Assembly: GCA_043800975.1 (NCBI GenBank)
Contig: JAZDMK010000066.1
Coordinates: forward strand, 1-29,989
Reading direction: 5' to 3'
From: JAZDMK01 sp043800975
GTDB taxonomy: Bacteria; Bacteroidota; Bacteroidia; Bacteroidales; JAHJDW01
DNA: 29,989 nucleotides
Under the pieces are notes generated by a model that worked only from the letters and a program-made list of their open reading frames with translations, ran no database searches and had not been told where the DNA came from. Below, piece by piece: positions 25,533-29,989 of the stretch; positions within the stretch are counted from its first letter, which is position 1; the number at the start of each line of letters is the position of its first letter. The position numbers and the translations under genes were made by a program.

Positions 25533-26081
25533 GTGACTGACTCATACAAAATAAATGACCAATACGGCACATACTTTCTAACATTGCAGATTGTAGATTG
25601 GGTCGATATTTTTACTCGGAAGATTCACCGTGATATTATTATCGATAGTCTTAAATTCTGTCAAAATGAAAAAGGGCTCGAACTAAATGCATATGTAATT
25701 ATGTCGAACCATATTCACATTATTGCAAAGAGCATTTCGGGAGAATTAAGTAACACTATTCGTGACTTTAAAAAATTTACTTTTAAAAGAATTTTAGAAG
25801 AGCTATTAATAGAAGAAGGAAGTCGTAAAGAATGGATACTGGAACGCATGAGATTGAATGCGAAAATCAGAAAATGCAATAGTCAATACCAGCTTTGGAC
25901 ACATAACAATCACGCCGAACTTTTATATTCAAAAAAGTTCCTATTACAAAAACTGAATTACATTCATAAAAATCCAGTAAAAGCAGGAATAGTAGAAAAG
26001 GCTGAACATTACACCTATTCAAGCGCTAAAGATTATAAAGGGAAAAAAGGACTATTGGATATTGTACTGATTGAAAAGTAA
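25533..26081 (+). CDS. REP-associated tyrosine transposase (RAYT, Y1 HUH family)
   Basis: 182 aa with a GTG start at 25533; no in-frame ATG exists nearby, and the frame before it is closed by a stop at 25506. The HUH motif is NHIHI with His60 and His62, and the catalytic Tyr is Tyr143 in YIHKNPVKAG, the RAYT signature. Length fits the family. These single-strand transposases cut next to short hairpins (REPs), and two hairpins lie on each side of the gene. A -7-like box TATTTTTG at 25520-25527 would put transcription within a few bases of the start codon, so the mRNA could be nearly leaderless. All key residues are present, so the gene looks functional, unlike the decayed repeats elsewhere in the window. 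Confidence 0.9.
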   Translation: MTDSYKINDQYGTYFLTLQIVDWVDIFTRKIHRDIIIDSLKFCQNEKGLELNAYVIMSNHIHIIAKSISGELSNTIRDFKKFTFKRILEELLIEEGSRKEWILERMRLNAKIRKCNSQYQLWTHNNHAELLYSKKFLLQKLNYIHKNPVKAGIVEKAEHYTYSSAKDYKGKKGLLDIVLIEK

Positions 26082-26100
26082 GTGCATTATTGCAACAAAG

Positions 26101-26171
26101 CCCGCGGAGCGGGTACTAAAACCCTTTAAAAATTTAAGTATTTGCAGCTTAGTCGGGAGACTAAGCTGAAC
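26101..26171. repeat. Right REP-like hairpin pair (B' and A')
   Basis: Hairpin B' is CCCGC-GGA-GCGGG (26101-26113) and hairpin A' is CAGCTTAGTC-GGGA-GACTAAGCTG (26145-26168). Read in reverse complement they repeat the left pair in the same order and spacing. Confidence 0.8.
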
Positions 26172-26195
26172 TTTCTATGTGAAAGTTAGTAGTTG

Positions 26196-26226
26196 TTGTT
26201 TTTTTTAGAAATTTAATGTAGGTTTG
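26196..26226 (+). promoter_or_regulatory. Promoter of the OPT transporter gene
   Basis: TTG at 26196-26198 and TAGGTTTG at 26219-26226 with a 20-nt spacer are a near-perfect Bacteroidota promoter. It lies 39 nt before the ATG at 26266, just outside the RAYT element, so insertion of that element did not remove it. Confidence 0.65.
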
Positions 26227-26265
26227 CTGCCGAAACAAAGTAATCGTTAACAAAAAAGAACAGAC

Positions 26266-28338
26266 ATGAGTACAGAACAGAAAAAATTTGTACCGTTCGT
26301 TTCATCAGAGACGAATATGGCGGAGTTCACGATCCGGGCGCTGATTATCGGTTTGATAATGTCAGTAGTACTGGGCGCGGCCAACGCTTACCTGGGGCTG
26401 AAAGCAGGGATGACCATCGCAGCCACGTATCCGGCAGCCGTTATCGGAATGGCCATTTTGAAAGCCATGAAGGGAACGATCCTGGAAGAAAACTTCGCAC
26501 GTACTGTGGGTTCTATTGGTGAATCTGTGGCAGCCGGTGCGATCTTCACACTTCCCGCCTTTTTCATTTACAAAAGAATCACGCCTGACGCAGTGGATCA
26601 TTTCAATTACCTTACTTCAACGGTAATCCTGATTTCCGGCGGTATTTTGGGGATCATGTTTGTTGCATTGCTTCGCCGTGTTATGGTTGACGATGCTGAA
26701 CTTCCCTTCCCCGAATCAGTTGCTGCAGCAGAAATTCACAAAGCAGGCCGTACAGGCAAAGGCGGATCCAAATTCCTCTTTGGTGCTATGGGCCTTGGTG
26801 CTTTAATCAATGCACTGGGCGAAATGAAATTCTTTGCTGTTACCTGGGAAAAATTCATAATATTCACCAAACAAACCATCACGGGTACTGCTTTCGCAGG
26901 CCAGGGTGGTATACTGATGAGCTCTCCGGGAATCAAACCCGCCTACATGGGTGTTGGTTATATCATCGGACCCAAGCTGGGTGCACTCAACTTCTCCGGC
27001 GGTCTGATCGCATGGGGTTTGCTCACGCCAATCATTCTTTATTTCATTGCGCCTAACATTGACATCACTGCTATTGCTCAGGGCATCATTGGTGATAATC
27101 CGGGCATGAGCGTCGATGCTGCTACTGATAAAGCATGGACGATGATGGCATATAAAGTATGGAAGTTTGTTGTTCGCCCGATCGCCATTGGCGGTATGCT
27201 TGTGGGTGCCTGCTTCACACTTTTCAAAATGCGCAAGAGCCTTGGAGCCGGAATCTCCCGTTCTGTAGGTGATGTGAAAAAAGCAGCTTCCGGCAGCGGA
27301 CAAGTTGTTGCACGTATCGACAAAGACATTAAGTTTAGCTATGTCATGATGGGAATTCTTCTCGTTGCTGTTTCTACTTTCTGTATCACACGATTCATCT
27401 TCGGTGCCGACATTCTTATTGCGATTGTCGCTTCTACCGTATTAATTGTACTCGCATTTCTTTTTGCTGCTGTGTCCGGATATCTTGTTGGTATCATGGG
27501 ATCCAGCAATAACCCCATATCCGGTTTAACATTAACGGCATTGGTTACTACTGCGATTATCCTTGTTGCACTGGGCGTTTCCGGTCAGGAAGGTGTTGCA
27601 TCTGTACTCGGTGTGGCTGCTATTGTTTGTGTATCTGCGGCGGTTGCCGGCGAAATGCTTCAGGACTTAAAAGCCGGGCATTTGCTGGGCGGTACTCCCT
27701 GGAAAATGCAGATCGGTGATATCATCGGTGTTGTTGTGGCAGGCGCTGTTATGTTCATTCCTCTGATGGTTCTGAACGAAGGCGATATTTCAGCCGGTCT
27801 TTCAGCGAAGGTTCCTTACGAAGGTGGTTTCGGAAGTAAAGAGCTTCCTGCTCCACAAGCCAGTCTGATGGCAATGTTGTCTCAGGGTATCGTCGGTGGA
27901 CAAATGGCATGGCCATTAATTATCGTAGGTATGCTCATGGGTATTGGATTTATTCTGATGCAGGTGAAGAGCCCGATGCTTGTCAGCGTTGGTATGTATC
28001 TTCCACTGGAAACTACCTTTGCTATCTTCATCGGTGGTCTGATCAAAGGTGTTGTAGACTTAACCAGTGAACGAAGAAAATATAATCTCGGTCAAAAAAC
28101 ACGAATCGAAAATGTCGGGATATTGCTTGCTGCGGGTTTGATTGCAGGGGAGGCTCTTATCGGCTTGCTCTTTGCGGCACTCGCCTTCTATGATGTGAAG
28201 TTGTTCACCTTCTTCGACAATCCTTCCTTCTTTGTAAGCTTGTGTGTACTCGCCGTCATCGCATTTGTGCTGATCATGATTCCGATACGTAATGCAGGAA
28301 AAGCGGACGAACCCGCTCCTCCTTCGGCTAACTTTTAA
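26266..28338 (+). CDS. OPT-family oligopeptide transporter
   Basis: 690 aa from the ATG at 26266. About 15 membrane helices. Recognisable OPT features are the N-terminal FTIRALIIGLIMSVVLGAAN then AYLGLKAGMTIAATYPAAVI, the segment LPFPESVAAAEIHKAGRTG, and the C-terminal SVGMYLPLETTFAIFIGGLI. The family imports oligopeptides, or in some branches metal-siderophore complexes, with protons. Length is in the usual range (620-750). A PqqD-like gene and a PepD-type dipeptidase follow, and peptide uptake fits that neighbourhood. A strong promoter precedes it and a terminator follows 8 nt after the stop. Confidence 0.9.
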   Translation: MSTEQKKFVPFVSSETNMAEFTIRALIIGLIMSVVLGAANAYLGLKAGMTIAATYPAAVIGMAILKAMKGTILEENFARTVGSIGESVAAGAIFTLPAFFIYKRITPDAVDHFNYLTSTVILISGGILGIMFVALLRRVMVDDAELPFPESVAAAEIHKAGRTGKGGSKFLFGAMGLGALINALGEMKFFAVTWEKFIIFTKQTITGTAFAGQGGILMSSPGIKPAYMGVGYIIGPKLGALNFSGGLIAWGLLTPIILYFIAPNIDITAIAQGIIGDNPGMSVDAATDKAWTMMAYKVWKFVVRPIAIGGMLVGACFTLFKMRKSLGAGISRSVGDVKKAASGSGQVVARIDKDIKFSYVMMGILLVAVSTFCITRFIFGADILIAIVASTVLIVLAFLFAAVSGYLVGIMGSSNNPISGLTLTALVTTAIILVALGVSGQEGVASVLGVAAIVCVSAAVAGEMLQDLKAGHLLGGTPWKMQIGDIIGVVVAGAVMFIPLMVLNEGDISAGLSAKVPYEGGFGSKELPAPQASLMAMLSQGIVGGQMAWPLIIVGMLMGIGFILMQVKSPMLVSVGMYLPLETTFAIFIGGLIKGVVDLTSERRKYNLGQKTRIENVGILLAAGLIAGEALIGLLFAALAFYDVKLFTFFDNPSFFVSLCVLAVIAFVLIMIPIRNAGKADEPAPPSANF

Positions 28339-28346
28339 TTAACCTC

Positions 28347-28380
28347 AAAAAGGCAGTGTGCTTCTCATACTGCCTTTTTT
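28347..28380 (+). terminator. Intrinsic terminator after the OPT gene, abutting the PqqD-like gene
   Basis: GGCAGTGTG (28352-28360) and CATACTGCC (28366-28374) pair over 9 bp with one G-T wobble, loop CTTCT, extended by an A-run/T-run and followed by six T (28375-28380). The next ATG is at 28390, so the hairpin is only nine bases from a start codon. Confidence 0.8.
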
Positions 28381-28389
28381 ATCTATAGT

Positions 28390-28767
28390 ATGGAAGTAAA
28401 TTTTTTTAAAAGAAAAAAAATTCTGCAGAACGCCAACACGCTCGATCTGCATCCTGTTCGTCGCTCTGACTTCGAGGAAAAGGAAGGCATCATTACTTTG
28501 CTTATGCCTCGCTTTAGCAATGCCAGAATTAACAACCTGCTGACTAAGCGCCGTGGTCCTGTCATCCGGATTACACTTGATGAAACCGGAAGCGATGCCT
28601 GGAAACGTATGGACGGGAATTTGACTGTTGGTGAGATTGCCAAGCAGATGAGAGAAAACACCGATAAAAATCTGGAACAAGCAGAAGAACGTCTGACTAA
28701 ATATTTATTTCATCTTTATCAAAACCAATTTATCACTTTCAAAGAACTACTAAAAGAAAACAAATAA
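28390..28767 (+). CDS. PqqD-like protein
   Basis: 125 aa, cytosolic. The segment IRITLDETGSDAWKRMDG (59-76) and the following GNLTVGEIAKQM match the PqqD fold, the peptide-binding chaperone (RRE) that presents precursor peptides to modifying enzymes. The first 58 residues and the Lys-rich end are not part of the core. No PqqE-like radical SAM protein or precursor peptide is seen in the window. It ends 2 nt before the dipeptidase ATG, so the two are coupled. Its own start is nine bases after a strong terminator, so it must use a promoter before that hairpin or readthrough from the OPT gene. Family assignment is fairly sure; the role is not. Confidence 0.75.
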   Translation: MEVNFFKRKKILQNANTLDLHPVRRSDFEEKEGIITLLMPRFSNARINNLLTKRRGPVIRITLDETGSDAWKRMDGNLTVGEIAKQMRENTDKNLEQAEERLTKYLFHLYQNQFITFKELLKENK

Positions 28768-28769
28768 CT

Positions 28770-29989
28770 ATGAGTAACGTCTTATCAAACCTCAACCCCG
28801 GAAGCCTCTGGCAGATCTTCGAAGAAATCTGTAATGTTCCTCACCCTTCCAAGCACGAAAAAATGCTGGCTGATTATGTACTTGCTTTTGCTGCTAAACA
28901 CGGCATTGAATCACAGGTTGACACTGTTGGAAATGTTATCCTGCGCAAACCTGCCACTGCAGGAAAAGAAAACCTGAAAGGCATCATCCTGCAGGCCCAT
29001 CTGGATATGGTTCCGCAGAAGAACAGCGATACCAATCATGATTTTGAAAAAGATTCCATCAAACCGCAAATCGACGGTGAATGGGTGAAAGCTACAGGCA
29101 CCACACTGGGCGCAGATAACGCCATCGGTATGGCTGCTGCCATGGCTGTGATGGCTGATAAAACCATCGAGCACGGCCCGCTGGAATGTCTCTTCACAGT
29201 AGATGAAGAAACAGGAATGACAGGCGCTTTCGGTTTAAAAGCAGGTCTCTTCAAAGGCGACATTCTGATGAATCTGGATTCGGAAGATGAAGGCGAACTG
29301 TATGTTGGCTGCGCTGGTGGCACCAATGCAAATTTAAAATTTCGTTATACCGAAGAAGCCGTTCCTGCTGACAGCATCGCGCTGAGCCTTGTTGTTAAAG
29401 GTTTAAAAGGCGGTCACTCCGGTGTTGATATTGCACTCGAACGCGGAAACGCCAACAAAATAATGAACCGTTTACTCTGGTTCGGAATAAAAAATTGCAA
29501 CCTGCGTCTTGCATCTATCAACGGAGGCAGCCTGCGCAATGCAATCCCGCGCGAATCGTTCGCCGTGGTTACACTTCCTAAACAACATGAAGCAGCATTC
29601 GTTGCATTCGCAAAAGAATTAGCTGCAATTGTAATTGCAGAATACAAAGGTGTGGAAACAGATATCGCTATTGAAGCTACAAGCACTGCTGCGCCTGCGT
29701 TTGTGATTGATGCAAAAACAACAACCGCTTTGATCAATGCCGTGTATGCCACGCCCAACGGTGTGATGCGCATGAGTCAGGATATGCAGGGACTGGTAGA
29801 AACATCCACAAATCTGGCCATTGTAAAATCATACGAAAAGCAAATCGATGTGATGTGCTTACTCAGAAGCTCTGTTGATTCTGCGAAAGATGATCTCGAA
29901 AAAATGATCAGCAGCGTGTATGAACTGGCCGGTGCAGAAGTTGTTCTCGACGGAAAATATCCCGGATGGAAACCCAACATGGATTCTCC
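28770..29989 (+). CDS. pepD: Aminoacyl-histidine dipeptidase, M20 family (partial, 3' end off the right edge)
   Basis: 406 of about 485 residues are present. The M20 zinc-site features are in place: His77 and Asp79 in QAHLDMVPQKN, Asp116 in LGADNAIG, and Glu146-Glu147 in VDEETGMTGA, where Glu146 is the general base. The PepD pattern GCAGGTNANLKF and GLKGGHSGVDI of the dimerisation lid follows. The enzyme hydrolyses Xaa-His and other dipeptides in the cytosol. It is two bases from the PqqD-like gene and behind an OPT transporter, consistent with breakdown of imported peptides. The remaining C-terminal metal ligand lies beyond the window. Confidence 0.9.
   Translation, partial: MSNVLSNLNPGSLWQIFEEICNVPHPSKHEKMLADYVLAFAAKHGIESQVDTVGNVILRKPATAGKENLKGIILQAHLDMVPQKNSDTNHDFEKDSIKPQIDGEWVKATGTTLGADNAIGMAAAMAVMADKTIEHGPLECLFTVDEETGMTGAFGLKAGLFKGDILMNLDSEDEGELYVGCAGGTNANLKFRYTEEAVPADSIALSLVVKGLKGGHSGVDIALERGNANKIMNRLLWFGIKNCNLRLASINGGSLRNAIPRESFAVVTLPKQHEAAFVAFAKELAAIVIAEYKGVETDIAIEATSTAAPAFVIDAKTTTALINAVYATPNGVMRMSQDMQGLVETSTNLAIVKSYEKQIDVMCLLRSSVDSAKDDLEKMISSVYELAGAEVVLDGKYPGWKPNMDS

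Larger units (their letters stand above)
25394..26171. mobile_element. RAYT element with mirror-image hairpin pairs at both ends
   Basis: A single transposase gene is framed by inverted copies of the same two hairpins. Left end: GTT plus hairpin A (25397-25420), 30 nt, then hairpin B (25451-25463). Right end, in reverse order and orientation: hairpin B' (26101-26113), 31 nt, then hairpin A' (26145-26168) plus AAC. The conserved terminal sequence extends about 15 nt inward from hairpin A (AAATACT … ATTTT on both sides). The layout matches REP pairs beside a RAYT gene. Confidence 0.75.

Noticed and set aside
25506..25533. ATG at 25508 as the RAYT start
   Set aside because: It is out of frame with the transposase and meets a stop after ten codons; the GTG at 25533 is the only start in frame.
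26803..27303. 166-codon frame antisense to the OPT gene
   Set aside because: Shadow of a well-conserved transporter; no signal peptide, domain or start context.
28390..28767. PQQ or RiPP biosynthesis cluster
   Set aside because: Only a PqqD-like protein is present; no radical SAM enzyme, precursor peptide or PQQ gene lies within the window.
1..29989. tRNA or rRNA genes
   Set aside because: No cloverleaf or T-arm word (GTTCRAAT) with matching arms was found by reading; GTTC at the RAYT ends belongs to hairpins.

Overview
The window looks like a chromosomal segment of a member of the Bacteroidota. Four secreted proteins end in type IX secretion (T9SS) type A C-terminal domains (YPNP/FPNP start, KII(I)x end). 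A fifth ends in a type B, gliding-motility-associated C-terminal domain. Many genes have the phylum's -7 promoter box (TAnnTTTG) and few have a Shine-Dalgarno sequence. I cannot place it below phylum level.

Layout. 1-825: a helical protein with a carboxypeptidase-regulatory-like domain, cut by the left edge, with a possible 20-codon leader ORF upstream that has an unusually perfect Shine-Dalgarno sequence. 914-1468, 2837-3374 and 18018-18747: three gene-poor stretches filled with decayed dispersed repeats and small GC hairpins. 1469-2836: a secreted propeller protein. 3375-3475: a promoter, a pseudoknot-capable transcript and a terminator, read as an unannotated small RNA. 3487-6914: a surface-polysaccharide group (flippase, divergent methyltransferase, GT4 glycosyltransferase). 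6904-14711: four T9SS cargo genes in a row on the minus strand. 14829-18017: an M1-type peptidase whose C-terminal part looks like an Omp85-type outer-membrane barrel. 18748-20046: a ZIP-like transporter with a cyclic-nucleotide-binding domain in its large loop. 20163-21798: a lipoprotein and a small cytosolic protein. 21956-25380: a PorV/PorQ-like protein, an HhH-plus-barrel outer-membrane protein and a small secreted protein. 25394-26171: a REP-associated tyrosine transposase (RAYT) with mirror-image paired hairpins. 26266-29989: an OPT-type peptide transporter, a PqqD-like protein and an M20 aminoacyl-histidine dipeptidase (cut by the right edge).

How the genes may work together. Much of the window concerns the cell surface: T9SS cargo, outer-membrane barrels and polysaccharide export. 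The OPT-PqqD-PepD group suggests peptide import followed by cytosolic hydrolysis, and the surface M1 peptidase could in principle supply peptides, but it lies far away and the link is inference.

The observations I rate highest are the RAYT element, where two hairpin classes are mirrored at both ends with compensatory base-pair swaps, the small-RNA candidate at 3406-3475, and a clean 19-nt hairpin insertion seen by comparing two copies of a local repeat.
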